Shown one piece after another: positions 36,569 to 47,367 of a DNA stretch of 64,000 bases. The stretch lies in the NCBI GenBank assembly GCA_964059195.1, contig CAXKWD010000011.1, forward strand, positions 33,780,066 through 33,844,065. The letters are read 5' to 3'. Numbering within the stretch: the stretch's first letter is position 1; each line of letters begins with the position of its first letter. Below the pieces are notes generated by a model. The model saw only the letters and a program-made list of their open reading frames with translations. It made no database searches and was not told where the DNA came from. Made by a program: the position numbers and the translations under genes. The stretch comes from Ectobius pallidus. Its lineage: Eukaryota; Arthropoda; Insecta; Blattodea; Ectobiidae.

Positions 36569-37565
36569 ATAAACTTTTTGGAATTTTCCTGTGGTTTACA
36601 GCCTAAAAGATATAAGTATACAAAATTTCTAGTTTCTAGCTCATGTGGAAGTGGGCAAGCATTCATGTCAGTGAGCGAGCCCTTTTTTCGGAGGTTTTTA
36701 GGGCTAAAAATATAAAAACTACTTTTTGGAATTTTCCTGTGGTTTACAGCCTAAAAGTTATATGTGTACCAAATTTAAAGTTTCTAGCTGTAATGTCAGT
36801 GAGCGAGCCCTTTTTCGGGGATTATAGTGCTAAAAATTAAAAAAAATACTTTTTTTGGAATTTTCCTATGGTTTACAGCCTAAAAGCAATGTGTGTACCA
36901 AATTTAAAGTTTCTAGCTCATCTGGAAGTGGGCAAACAGTAATGTCAGTGAGCGAGCCCTTTTTCGGGGGTTATAGGGCTAAACATTTTTAAAAATTACT
37001 TTTTTTTGGAATTTTCCTATGGTTTACAGCCTAAAAGCTACATGTGTACCAAATTTCAATTTTCTAGCTCTTCTGAAAGTGGGCAAACAGTAATGTCAGT
37101 GAGCGAGCCCTTTTTCGGGAGTTTTTAGAGCTAAAAATAAAAAAAAAACACTTTTTGGAATTTTCCTGTGGTTTACAGCCTAATAGCTATATGTGTACCA
37201 AATTTCAAGTTTCTAGCTCATCTCGAAGTGAGCGAGCCCTTTTTCGGAGGTTTTTAGGGCTAAAAATTAAAAAAAAATACTTTTTGGAATTCGCCTGTGG
37301 TTTAGAGCCTAAAAGCTATATGTGTACCAAATTGAAAGTTTCTAGCTCATCTGGATGTGGGCAAACGTTAATGTGAGTGAGCGAGCCCTTACTCGGGGGT
37401 TTTTGGGCTAGAAATTAAAAAAAAAACGTTTTGGAATTTTCCTGTGGTTTACAGCCTAAAAGCTATATGTGTACCAAATTTCAAGTTTCTAGCTCATCTG
37501 GAAGTGGGCAAACATTAATATCAGTGAGTCAGTCAGTCAGCCGTGTAGCTTTATATTATAGGGAT
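36569..37565 (+). repeat. Seven-copy ~130-152-bp tandem array with terminal module
   Basis: Each unit has CTTTTTGGAATTTTCCTGTG, GTTTACAGCCTAAAAG, GTGTACCAAATTT, AGTTTCTAGCTC, then CAGTGAGCGAGCCC. Unit starts lie near 36569, 36721, 36850, 37000, 37151, 37280 and 37427. The short units mostly lack a ~20-bp GGAAGTGGGCAAACAG part. The last unit ends differently, in AGTCAGTCAGTCAG followed by CTTTATATTATAGGGAT. Confidence 0.9.
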
Positions 37566-37784
37566 TTTATTATTAGTAGTAAAATTATCAATATTATTTC
37601 GAATAATTTACTACAGTTATTGAATTCACATTTCATGCTATATACCCACATTCTAAGTTTAAATTGTCCAGTAAAGGCAATATCGTATTTTGATAAATTT
37701 TTAAGTGGTATGTAAAGCAAGAAATATATATTATGAGATCAGACAGCATGAATTCTATGCATGAACTCTTGACGCCCATTAATA

Positions 37785-38098
37785 ATTAAAAAAATAACTT
37801 TTTAAATTTTTTTATTTTTTTTTTATTCTTATTTTTATGTAATTTTTATTTTTTAATATTTTTATTTTTTAATATTTTTTTTTTTTTTTTTTATTATTTT
37901 AATTTTTTATTTTTTTAATTATTTTTGTTTTAATTAAGAAAATAACTTTTTAATTTTTTTATTCTTTATTTATTTTTTATTCTTTTTTTGAAATTTTAAT
38001 TTTTTAATATTTTTATTTTTTAATATTTTTATTTTTTGTTTTTTTATTATTTAAATTTTTTATTATTTTTTATTTTTTAATTATTTTTGTTTTTCAAA
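37785..38098. repeat. T/A low-complexity block
   Basis: About 310 bp of T-rich sequence made of ATTTTT-type words, inside the inner hAT-like element. Confidence 0.95.
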
Positions 38099-38164
38099 TA
38101 TTGGAAGTAACAGATGTAACGGAACGAGGCGAAAGTCACGGATAAAACACTTGTAACAGAAATA

Positions 38165-38455
38165 TTAGAATTAACTGTAACAGGTCAGAGTAACTGGAGC
38201 AGGTGGAAATAACAGTAACGGGTCCAAATAACTGGAGCAGGTGGAAATAACAGTAACGGGTCCAAATAACTGGAGCAGGCGAGAGTATCAGTAACAGGTC
38301 AGAGTAACTGGAGCAGGTGGAAATAACAGTAACGGGTCCAAATAACTGGAGCAGGCGAGAGTATCAGTAACAGGTCAGATTAACTGGAGCAGGTGGAAAT
38401 AACAGTAACGGGTCCGTGTAACTGGAGCAGGTGAAAATAATGTAACGGGTGTAAC
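38165..38455 (+). repeat. ~37-bp tandem array rich in GTAAC
   Basis: Roughly seven units of TAACTGGAGCAGGTGGAAAT plus AACAGTAACGGGTCCAAA, with two variants (AGTAACGGGTCC and AGTAACAGGTCAG). The GTAAC word is shared with the ends of the host hAT element. Confidence 0.9.
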
Positions 38456-39811
38456 TCTCGACACGTTACTTTGTTCCAGACCAGTTACATTCGCTCGACA
38501 CCGACAAATTTCTCAACGCAACTAATAATATCAATAATAATAAGTAAATAAATAAAATAAAAATAAAAATAAAAGTATTAAAAAAACCCTGAGAAAAAGG
38601 AGAGCTGCTGAGAAATTTGGAGAAACTATACAGAATTCTTATATATTTATATATATTTACACGCTAGCGGCCGTAATTTTGAAGATATTTGAACCAAATT
38701 TTATTATGTTATTTCTAGGCCCAATAGTTAATGAGCAAAATTAGCCCAAGGGGGGGTCGTGGGAGGGGGTTAAATTTTGAAAAAATTATATCTCGGCCCC
38801 TATGAAGTATAGAGAGAAACTTTGTTGGAATAAATTAGAGTACTCCCTATGGAGTTCACAGTGACAGTAACGATTCGGGGGTTTTAGGGGTACGAGTAGG
38901 GGTGGGGGATGGAAATTCGAAATTTTTGAAACCACGTCTTGTGGGGTATCGTTGAAAAGCTCTTGATGAGTACTCTACAAATCAATACCTAGTTTCTCGA
39001 TAGCTCTCATATAAGGCAAGATTTGAATGTTTTAAACAAGTGCTCTTTCCTCTTTTTTGCAGTTATTATTGCGGGTTTATCATGCCAAGGCTAAAGAAGA
39101 AGAGAACTGCGCAGTGACAATAAATTAAACCAAAAGTACTTCGAAATCTACCTCAGCCTGTAGGCCTGCCTAAAGGGATTTTATTTCACTTCACACAAAT
39201 GCAATTAATAGGAAATGATCAATCCCCGCCATTTCATGCAGATGTCTAAACTTAAATAGATGAATTTTCGCTTCTCATTGCAATGATTGCTCGATGGCGT
39301 AGTGGGTAAGATGAAGGTTGAATAGTAGGAAAGGGTAAAGAAGTGGTGAAGGGGGGGAGTCAGAATTTCCAATACTGCTAGTTGTTCCACCATTCACATC
39401 TAGATGCCTGGAGTGGGAAGAGCTAAAGGGACGACCTGATTTTCCCTCGTTTTTTAATAAAAAAAATCCCGGGGGAGGACCCCCATTTTTTGGATTTCCA
39501 AATAATAGCAAACTTTCGTCTGTGTCGGTCCCTCCTTTCAGTATTTTCTGGTTCCGCCTTTGGTTGAGACGAAAATAAGCTATCCTAGGAGGAGCTTTGG
39601 TAACCGTTACTTTTGATTTTTTGTAACAGGTCGTTACCGTTACATACATGTAACAGTTACAAAGTAACAGTTACAAGAAATATTCCCCATCTCTATTTTA
39701 TACCATATAAAATGTTTGTTGGATTTATGGTATGGTGCTACTTTGGCTACTTTTTGTTGCCACTGGCTACACCGCAATGCTGTGGAAAAATCTGGCAACC
39801 CTGGCGCTGTT

Positions 39812-40337
39812 GATTGCCTTATCGCTTATTGTTGCGTAAATGAAATGAATGACAGTCGTGGTAAGAAGTCTGACGTTTAACCGCATTGTCAATTATTTTG
39901 TCGTTATGATTTGATGTCTCGCTTCCTTGTAAGCTTTGATGATGACGGTAAGGAACGTTGATTATTTACTGCGGTGTTACGAGTCTTGAATCTAGTTGTC
40001 TATTTTTATTTTTTACTTAAATACTGATTTGTGAAGGTTATGAAACCCTTTTGACCGTCCTAGTCAGATATTCGTTAACACTGCTGTTTCGGAATAAGGT
40101 ATGAATATCACCGAATGTACAAATGTACAAATATTTGCTGAAGTAGGCCTATTTACAGAACAGTTACCTGTAGTCGAAATTTTTATTTTTAATTCAGTGA
40201 TTCTAAAATAATGATGTAGAATTAACTGATAATGTGTAATGTTACTTTAAAAACTTATAGCTTTTCTTTTGTGTTGTACTTCTAGGTTAACCCTTCATGA
40301 CTGAGTCGTAATTTCTTCTATAAAACAAACCAGCAAC
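39812..40337 (+). promoter_or_regulatory. ZIP gene 5' region and UTR intron
   Basis: Begins at the target duplication of the outer hAT-like element. Candidate donors GTG/GTAAGAAG after 39860 and ACG/GTAAGGAAC after 39947 could splice to the acceptor TTCTAG ending at 40285, 52 bp before the ATG. No TATA box was noted. Confidence 0.45.
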
Positions 40338-41366
40338 ATGGAGATACTTGTTTTGCAGGCTATCTGCCTCCTAGTTCTCTTCATATCAATGACAGTGAGC
40401 AGTAGCATCCCAGTTCTTTTAGTATGTAGAAGAAACAACATCCACCTAAGTGACAGTGTGATCTCTTGGATCTCATTCGGTAACTGTGTAGCTGGAGGAG
40501 TGTTCTTAGGCATGTGTTTTTTGGGTCTCTTCCCTTATGTCCATCAAAAGTTTGCAGATGTACTGACAAACGCTAATATCAACAAATCATTTCCACTTTC
40601 AGAATTTGTAATCATTATTGGATTCTTTATAATATTCTTTGTGGAACATCTTGTACTTCAGACTCAGAGTAGCATGGAAAATAGTGGAAAATCTGGAGAA
40701 GTCCACATGTCACGTATTAATTCTAAACAAGGATTAGACGATGACGAATCTTACGTAAGACTGTTGGAATCCAGTAGCCAAGAACAAGACTTATGTGAGG
40801 ACATTAAAGTGACCGTAGCTAAACCATTGCCAATCACACATAACTTCCATCACACATCCAGCATAAATATGCACTCACATTGTGATCCAACACTTGCTGT
40901 CAGTAAATCCACAGGGCTACGACGCATAATTCTTTTGATAGCCCTTAGCATTCATTCCCTGTTTGAAGGAATGATGTTAGGGCTTCAGACAGACCAGGTG
41001 AAACTGTTTGATTTGTTCATAGCAGTACTAATACATGAACTCTTGGTAGCATTAGCATTGGGAGTGAATTTTGCAAAATTAAATTTAGGGCTACTGAATA
41101 GTTTAAAGTACATACTGCTTGTCACGGGTAGCATTCCTTTAGGAATAGTGGTTGGCGTACTTGTTAAAACAACACCAGGCTTGGCTGGAGCAGCAGTTTC
41201 TGCTGTTCTTCAAGGTATTGCAGCAGGTATTTTCATTCATGTGATATTTATGGAAATCATACCAGAAGAACTGGCCAATGGGAAGTCTCGACTTCTGAAG
41301 ATTATGTTCTTCTTTATTGGATTCCTGATAATGGCTTTTCTTAATTTTATTTTGGGAAGTCATTGA
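40338..41366 (+). CDS. ZIP-family zinc transporter (SLC39A1/2/3-type), complete
   Basis: Predicted zinc importer of plasma or vesicle membrane. The 342-residue frame has eight hydrophobic segments, near residues 4-25, 42-64, 84-103, 194-213, 222-243, 254-275, 283-306 and 319-340. The metal-site helices are recognisable: HSLFEG in helix IV and HELLVALALG in helix V. The loop between helices III and IV is long and has a histidine cluster (HNFHHTSS, then HSH), a usual site of zinc sensing in this family. The start is the first ATG after a strong acceptor (TTCTAG at 40280-40285). The preceding non-coding exon is probably just to the left, with candidate donors after 39860 and 39947. No coding intron is present. 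The gene is divergent from ARL6, with the nested hAT elements between. Subfamily call (ZIP1/2/3 type) rests on overall length and the short N-terminus; the orthologue name is not claimed. Confidence 0.9.
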   Translation: MEILVLQAICLLVLFISMTVSSSIPVLLVCRRNNIHLSDSVISWISFGNCVAGGVFLGMCFLGLFPYVHQKFADVLTNANINKSFPLSEFVIIIGFFIIFFVEHLVLQTQSSMENSGKSGEVHMSRINSKQGLDDDESYVRLLESSSQEQDLCEDIKVTVAKPLPITHNFHHTSSINMHSHCDPTLAVSKSTGLRRIILLIALSIHSLFEGMMLGLQTDQVKLFDLFIAVLIHELLVALALGVNFAKLNLGLLNSLKYILLVTGSIPLGIVVGVLVKTTPGLAGAAVSAVLQGIAAGIFIHVIFMEIIPEELANGKSRLLKIMFFFIGFLIMAFLNFILGSH

Positions 41367-42259
41367 AGATAACTTAGACAAAATATTGTCTTTAAGAATT
41401 GCAGTGATTTCCATAAACTCATCTGAATCATCTCTGATGAACTTCTCAATAAGTCCTCCAATTCTAATTTTTCCCATCTTTTTTATTTCTTCAGGCCCTA
41501 ATTAAAATCACTGACAGTATGGAACAAGTCAAGAGTAGAGTTTAACAGATTTTGTAGTGGGGACACTTTTCACAATGAAGTTGGATCTTCAAATGATTGC
41601 TTCCAGTAACCGAGTGATTAAATCCACAAACATAATAATACAATGGCTGTGGCATTGGTGTTCATGTACATGGGTTTAAACTTTAGGAAATCTGTCATGA
41701 GAATTTAAAACATTCTTGAGATCTGAATTTACAGTCATTCTCTAGGTTAGCTTCCTAAAAGCTTAATGTCTAAGTGAGGCGAAGTCTCACCTAACAGACC
41801 GCAGCAAATAGGCAAGTAATGAATACTGTACTTGCTACTATTGTTCACATGTCTGGGAATCAAGATTTAACTTTTCAGTTTCAAGTGTTGTTTCCCTTGT
41901 GATGTTTCTTTAAGAATGCATTATCAAGTCATTTCTCTCGACGTGAAAGTGTATGCTGCTGGGTGGTGTCCATAAATTCTACTTTACTAGTATAATCACT
42001 GATGCTTTTCTTACCATGGAAGAAGATAGTTGTGGTGTAGAGAGGTTACTGTGACATGCAGTGCCCAAGACAATGTTTGTTATATTGCTATGAAATAATA
42101 TAAAATGTCTATATTTATATGTGTTATATTATGGGCAATGAATGTATTACATATATGTTTTATGAACAAAATATTTTGCACTATTTTTAGAAACTAATAT
42201 AACTTGGCAAGAATTCTGGTCACTTAGTGCAATTTTAACCTTTTCACTGCTATTGAAGT

Positions 42260-42516
42260 CAGAGGCGTAGCGAGGGGGGTTTTGGGGGTTTAAACACCCC
42301 CCCCCCCCCATTGATTAAAAAAAGGAAAATTGTACAATTTTTTTAAAATCTGCTTATAAATTACTTAATATGAGTATAAAGCGTGGGAAGCTTAAAACTC
42401 GTTACTGTGCATCTTAATTTTTAAAATTTTCCGGGGGAGGACCCCCCGAACCCCTCTCTCTCTGGGGGGTCCAGATGTTATAACCCCCCCATATGGTCGG
42501 CCTGGTTACGCCTATG
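42260..42516. mobile_element. 257-bp hAT-like MITE with exact 8-bp duplication
   Basis: Starts CAGAGGCGTAGCG and ends (complement) CATAGGCGTAACC. Flanks ATTGAAGT at 42252-42259 and 42517-42524 are identical. The interior holds C and G runs and a CCGGGGGAGGACCCCCC block. Confidence 0.87.
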
Positions 42517-42649
42517 ATTGAAGTATGGTATAAGTTATGTGCATTACCAAAAAAATTACATAAAGCACGAGGAATGTTATCCACACGTTAAAATGTTCTT
42601 CATTGATCTGAAACTTATAAACCCGCTCATATCACATGATGGATTGCTT

Positions 42650-44060
42650 ACATTAATATAAGTTCAGCTCTGAAAGGGTTAAACATGCAGAAGTCCGATT
42701 ATAAGTGTTGATGTTGCTGTTCAAAATTTCCACAATTGATTTTAAACACACACAAACACCATTACAAGTGCCCATGTATTTGTCAAGAATTTTCACAATT
42801 GTTTTAAACACAGGAAAGTTTTCCCCCTCAAGAAGTTTCACTTTTGACAATTCTGAGGCTAAGCTAGTTCCCACTTTTCTAATCTGTCTTCATGAATGTG
42901 GATTTCAGTGCCTTTCTCGTTTGAGGAGATGGGCCAAGTAGCAGCATCTGCAGTTTTAGGGAATACTTTTTCCCTTTTTTTTCTCCATTTCTTATGGAAC
43001 AACTACTGCCATTTCAATGTGTGTAAAAAATCACTTCAAAAATAATTATTCAACTGTTAATTGTTTTCCAGTATGTTTGTCCTATTGACAAGATCTTAAT
43101 GAAATTGATTCAACACCGTGGTTTTCCTCATATGTATCTGTAATGTTTTTCCCCTTTTTCAAAAGTACTTCACTCCTTGTTTTGTCAAGACTTCTTTGGC
43201 ATGAGAAGCAGAAAGCTGTAGTAGTGCATGTACAATTATCTATGTCAACTTTAGATGATTCATTTGCAGGAACCTGTTTTGCTATTGTTTTCTTTGAGTT
43301 GTGAAAGGTGTCGAAGAACCTAGTGGATACTCAAAGACTGCTGTATTGTAGATTAAGTCATCAGCATCTAACTGTATTTCACACACCACCTCTTTCACGG
43401 CAGGTTCACTCACATGCTTTTAATTCACAAACTAGTGGAACAAAGTCTCTTGGAAGGTCATTGTGCTTAGATTCCATTCCCTTCAAGAGCCACCATTGTT
43501 GACTTATCATTCTTGAAGAAGGGATTCTTGATGTGCTGTATTACATTTCAACTTCCAAGCCGTATTTATAACCAAAGCCAAAAAAGATCTGAAAGAAAAT
43601 TAATATTTAGGTCTCTCCTAGATTTTCAGTGCATCGAAAATACATTTTTTTAGAATGTTGCACACTTTTTTTTTTTTTCCAGAGACAAATAAGCAGTTTT
43701 TCTTTTCAGTTTTGGGTCACAGGTAGAACAATATTTCCAGTGATCTCTAGGAAGTTTGTTTTGAGTATCAGTTGGTTCCTCAGGTGTTATCTTCAATGTT
43801 CTGAAAATGGACTTTTAGCTAGCTGGTAATTTTTTTTTTTTTTTTTTCTGAGATCTATCTGATACAGTTGTTTGGCCAATAATTTCAAAAAAATTGATCC
43901 TGTGTAGATGATCTGCATTAGCACATGACTGATAGATGATATATGCATGTATTGAAAACACATCTTGTGATAGCATCCTTGGTAGTAATGCTGGTATCAC
44001 CATCTTGGCTTTAAAACCATGTGTCACTTTCCTCAAATCATCTTTGCAGAGTTTCCACAA
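42650..44060 (-). pseudogene. Possible decayed coding sequence, unidentified
   Basis: Several minus-strand stretches read like protein but are broken by stops: WKLCKDDLRKVTHGFKAKMV and DVFSIHAYIIYQ (43815-44060), FCFSCQRSLDKTRSEVLLKK (about 43230-43170), and VKLLEGENFPVFKTIVKILD (about 42850-42790). I recognise no family. It could be a dead transposon or an old gene copy; chance remains possible. Confidence 0.3.
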
Positions 44061-45221
44061 AATTAGGATCTGTAAGTTTAATTATTTTGGATTCGTGTAC
44101 ACTCACTGTATCGGAAATATTACACTAACCACATCACAGAGTCCCATGGACTCTCAAGTTCTTGGTTGACATAAATGTCTTGTTCACAGACCGATGATGA
44201 CTGAGTACACAACAGGTCCCCCTACTGTAAAAAGCTACTGAATCACACACAGTAAATAGTGAACAACCATGGAAATTACTAAACAGTTTATTTTTTGCCC
44301 CTAAAGTCGCAGGGGCTAATTGTAATTAGCCTCTCTTAAGATTGCGGTTCGCATAATCACATCATGTATGTGTCCCATGACAGGTGGGTGACTGCGTGAG
44401 CGAGACTACAAATAACTGAAAGTACTGGGGAAAATTAAATGTGTTCTAAAAATGTCTGCTGAGTTCTTGAAAGATATTATAATTTGAATCTTAAACTGTT
44501 TTAATTTATCATATTTCAAGTAAAGTAATAACTATATATAGTTTTTCACAATGTATCATGTTCATTCCACCTGTCACCCTTGCAGTTTTTTAGTTTTTAT
44601 AATGCATTTCATATATTTATTAATGTTTTATGAAGATACGGTATTTGATTAAGTCATGAAATCTACAATCAGGGTATTGATAATTGAGGGTTATACCATC
44701 AGATTAAGAAATCAGATATTTTTGTTTTTGAAACACATAATCATAACAGGTCAACAGAATATTAGGAAACACAAGGACACACTTGCTAAAGAGAAAAGTT
44801 TAGGAATCAAAAGCATAAACAAAGTCACAGCATATTATGGTATCGGCATATTTTCATTTTTCAACATTTCTATTGTCATTTGTTGCCAAAGTTTATAGAG
44901 AAGGGGGATATAAAGTTTAATGTGACGTTAGCTAAATGATCTGCTTGTCTTTTATTCAACAGAAGCTTTCTTCTAACTAAATGTGATCTATTACAGACTG
45001 ATGTGATTTGTTTGAAAATAATTTATTGTATGTTCTTTGAGTGTGAAATGTTTTAGATATTAACTTCCAGTACGAGATGTGTTTGGTGTTTAAAGTATTT
45101 GTATATTTTGTTGCAGAGAAAGTGTTTTATTTTTCAATATGAGATATGCTGGATGTATGCTTTAGATTATTGTTTTGAAATTTTTGTGATATTTGTTATA
45201 CAGAAGACGTTACCTGTGTTC

Positions 45222-45227
45222 AATAAA
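45222..45227 (+). promoter_or_regulatory. Candidate poly(A) signal AATAAA
   Basis: AATAAA on the ZIP gene strand, 3.9 kb past its stop codon. It would imply a very long 3' UTR; an earlier non-canonical signal is equally possible. Confidence 0.25.
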
Positions 45228-45979
45228 ATGAAAACTTATATTTTCTGTGGAGTTTACAAATGAATTTTATTTAACTCTTTCCTTAACGCATGTTTAATGG
45301 GGAAAGCAGCTGGTGCTGGGGCTGTTCTTCCAACTGTGTGATTCATAAAGTACCTTTAAAAATGTTTACTTTCCAAAACATTTACAGTAAAATGTTATGG
45401 CCTCTCCAGACAGGGTTTAGAAAATAGCACAGCAGAGGTGTTGCTGCAAAGTGTGCCCAGACACACTATGACTACATCTGAATCTCATAAATCATGTAAC
45501 ACCTATAGCATTTTTAATTAATTAACAAATCATTTACTCACATGAGAAAAACACTCTAGATTTTTAAGATTTTATGTTGAGCATTTCTGCATTGTAGTTT
45601 GATATGAACCATCATGCATTACTGCAATGTTAGGAACCCGGAACGTATCAATAATAGGTGTACATATTTATTATTATGAACTGAATTACATGCAAGAATT
45701 GTTTCAAACGCGGAATGGTTTTAATACTTCGACACTTTAAATATTTTGTTGAGATTCCATGCCTGTATTAAGATTTATATGATAATCGTAGTAACAAGGT
45801 TAATTTCTATTAACCAGTCGTTCGTCAACGTGTAAGCACTGCATTCGCTTTTGACTTCAAAGTGTGATACCTTATACTACGAGTATTTACCACTGAGGCC
45901 AATAGAGTGAGATATTTAACAAATTCAAAGTCCATAAACTTTCCACCGGTCAGAAATATAAAAATACTGTACAAACAGA

Positions 45980-46849
45980 CTAAAAGTTTTAACAGCGGTG
46001 GATAACTCAAAACACTCACCAGCAGCACAACGTTTCAACTAGATCCTTCTAGTCTTCCTCAGGCACTGGTTGGCAGATCAGCTGGGTTGAGTGTTGCAAC
46101 CCCCTCTACGTCACCATCATCATCGGTGAGGAGTGGGTGGGTAAATTCACAAAGTGGACGCTCTGATGCATGAAGAAACATGGTGTTGCGTTGGAATCTC
46201 TTAATCCATTCAGTAGGAATTGCAAAGTCAGATTCGGGGCATTTTTTAATAATCTGCCAACTAATTTTAGGGGGAACATTGTCCTGAACCATTCTACGAA
46301 TTACACTAATCCATTCGTCTCCCAGGTCACCCTCGTAGTTGAAGACCAACACTGGATTAAGTCAACATATGGTTTCCTTAAAGCACAGCATTAAAGATTT
46401 GGAAGTGGTGAAAGTTGAAAGGGACTTAATTAAAAGAAAGATTTGTGAAGCTGTTCATATTGCCAGTAATCAGGACAAATGTGGTAATAACTACGAGGGT
46501 GACCTGGGAGACGAATGGATTAGTGTAATTCGTAGAATGGTTCAGGACAATGTTCCCCCTAAAATTAGTTGGCAGATTATTAAAAAATGCCCCGAATCTG
46601 ACTTTGCAATTCCTACTGAATGGATTAAGAGATTCCAACGCAACACCATGTTTCTTCATGCATCAGAGCATCCACTTTGTGAATTTACCCACCCACTCCT
46701 CACCGATGATGATGGTGACGTAGAGGGGGTTGCAACACTCAACCCAGCTGATCTGCCAACCAGTGCCTGAGGAAGACTAGAAGGATCTAGTTGAAACGTT
46801 GTGCTGCTGGTGAGTGTTTTGAGTTATCCACCGCTGTTAAAACTTTTAG
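45980..46849. mobile_element. Penelope-like foldback with duplicated inverted ORF and hammerhead-like cores
   Basis: Two 361-bp arms, 45980-46340 and 46489-46849, are near-perfect inverted copies around a 148-bp spacer. Each arm encodes the same C-terminal segment (GDLGDEWISVIRRMVQDN onward). The right copy extends into the spacer with IKRKICEAVHIASN, which resembles the end of the GIY-YIG endonuclease of Penelope-like elements (RKxxEAIHI). Just after the stop, CTGAGGA (46767), an ACTAG/CTAGT hairpin and GAAAC (46793) follow in the order of a hammerhead core; the left arm has the mirror copy. Reverse transcriptase is missing, so this is a truncated inverted retrocopy. Confidence 0.78.
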
Positions 46850-47139
46850 AGTGAGATACTGTAAACCTTTTACTGCTTAGTCGTGGAATAAGTTCTGGAG
46901 TATTTGAACATTTTATTCTCTTACAGAGAATAAAAGACATGGTCCACGTCAATGAAGTGAGCACACTGCTCACATGCCGACTGCATTACAAAAGTGTCTC
47001 ATCCTGTCATTTTTTCTGGGGTGTAGAGGTAAGAAATTGTATTGTTCTCGCCACACTGTTGACTCATTCTGATTGATCCTGCGCATTTCTTAGGTTCTGA
47101 CTCACTATTGTGTTAGTTGTATGCAATGTTAAAAAGCTT

Positions 47140-47350
47140 TGATTCAAAGATGAACCGAAGAGAGCAGTAAATGCTGAAATGGCTTGAGGAAGTTAAAGAT
47201 GAATCTCTTACCCCATTCTAATTCTCTGAAGATGACAGTACGTCAGGCCAAGAGGAGAAAACTGAAAATCTAGACTAAGAAAATCCTAAACCCAGTGAAG
47301 AAGACACTTGCTGAAGTTGCTCAAATTTCTCCACAATATTTTGGCTGAGA
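47140..47350 (+). pseudogene. Possible piggyBac-like transposase N-terminal remnant
   Basis: The plus strand, through stops, reads LKWLEEVKDESLTPF, then FSEDDSTSGQEEKTENL. This acidic, serine-rich style resembles the N-termini of piggyBac-like transposases. No catalytic region is present; identification is tentative. Confidence 0.3.
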
Positions 47351-47367
47351 TAATAAGACAATGAGTG

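Larger units (their letters stand above)
35946..39695. mobile_element. Inner 3.75-kb non-autonomous hAT-like element
   Basis: Starts TAGAGATGGGAAT and ends (complement) TAGAGATGGGGAAT. Flanks TTTTATAC at 35938-35945 and 39696-39703 are an exact 8-bp duplication. Both ends hold many GTAAC/GTTAC words, as in hAT subterminal regions. The interior has no transposase; it carries a CATCGATG-rich segment (36199-36566), a ~140-bp tandem array, a T/A-rich block, a ~37-bp array and low-copy sequence. Confidence 0.87.
35869..39803. mobile_element. Outer hAT-like MITE, split by a second hAT-like element
   Basis: Ends CAGGGTTGCCAGA and TCTGGCAACCCTG are exact inverted copies. Flanks GCGCTGTT at 35861-35868 and 39804-39811 are an exact 8-bp duplication. 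Without the inserted element (and one copy of its duplication) it is ~177 bp. No coding capacity. Confidence 0.88.

Noticed and set aside
36643..37715. Series of short plus-strand frames with repeated protein text
   Set aside because: They are translations of the ~140-bp tandem array and have no independent support.
36569..38455. CRISPR array
   Set aside because: The repeats are tandem with no unique spacers of even length, and the window is from a eukaryote.
46170..46394. Frames antisense to the foldback ORFs (also 46426-46659)
   Set aside because: They appear only because both arms encode the same protein in opposite directions.
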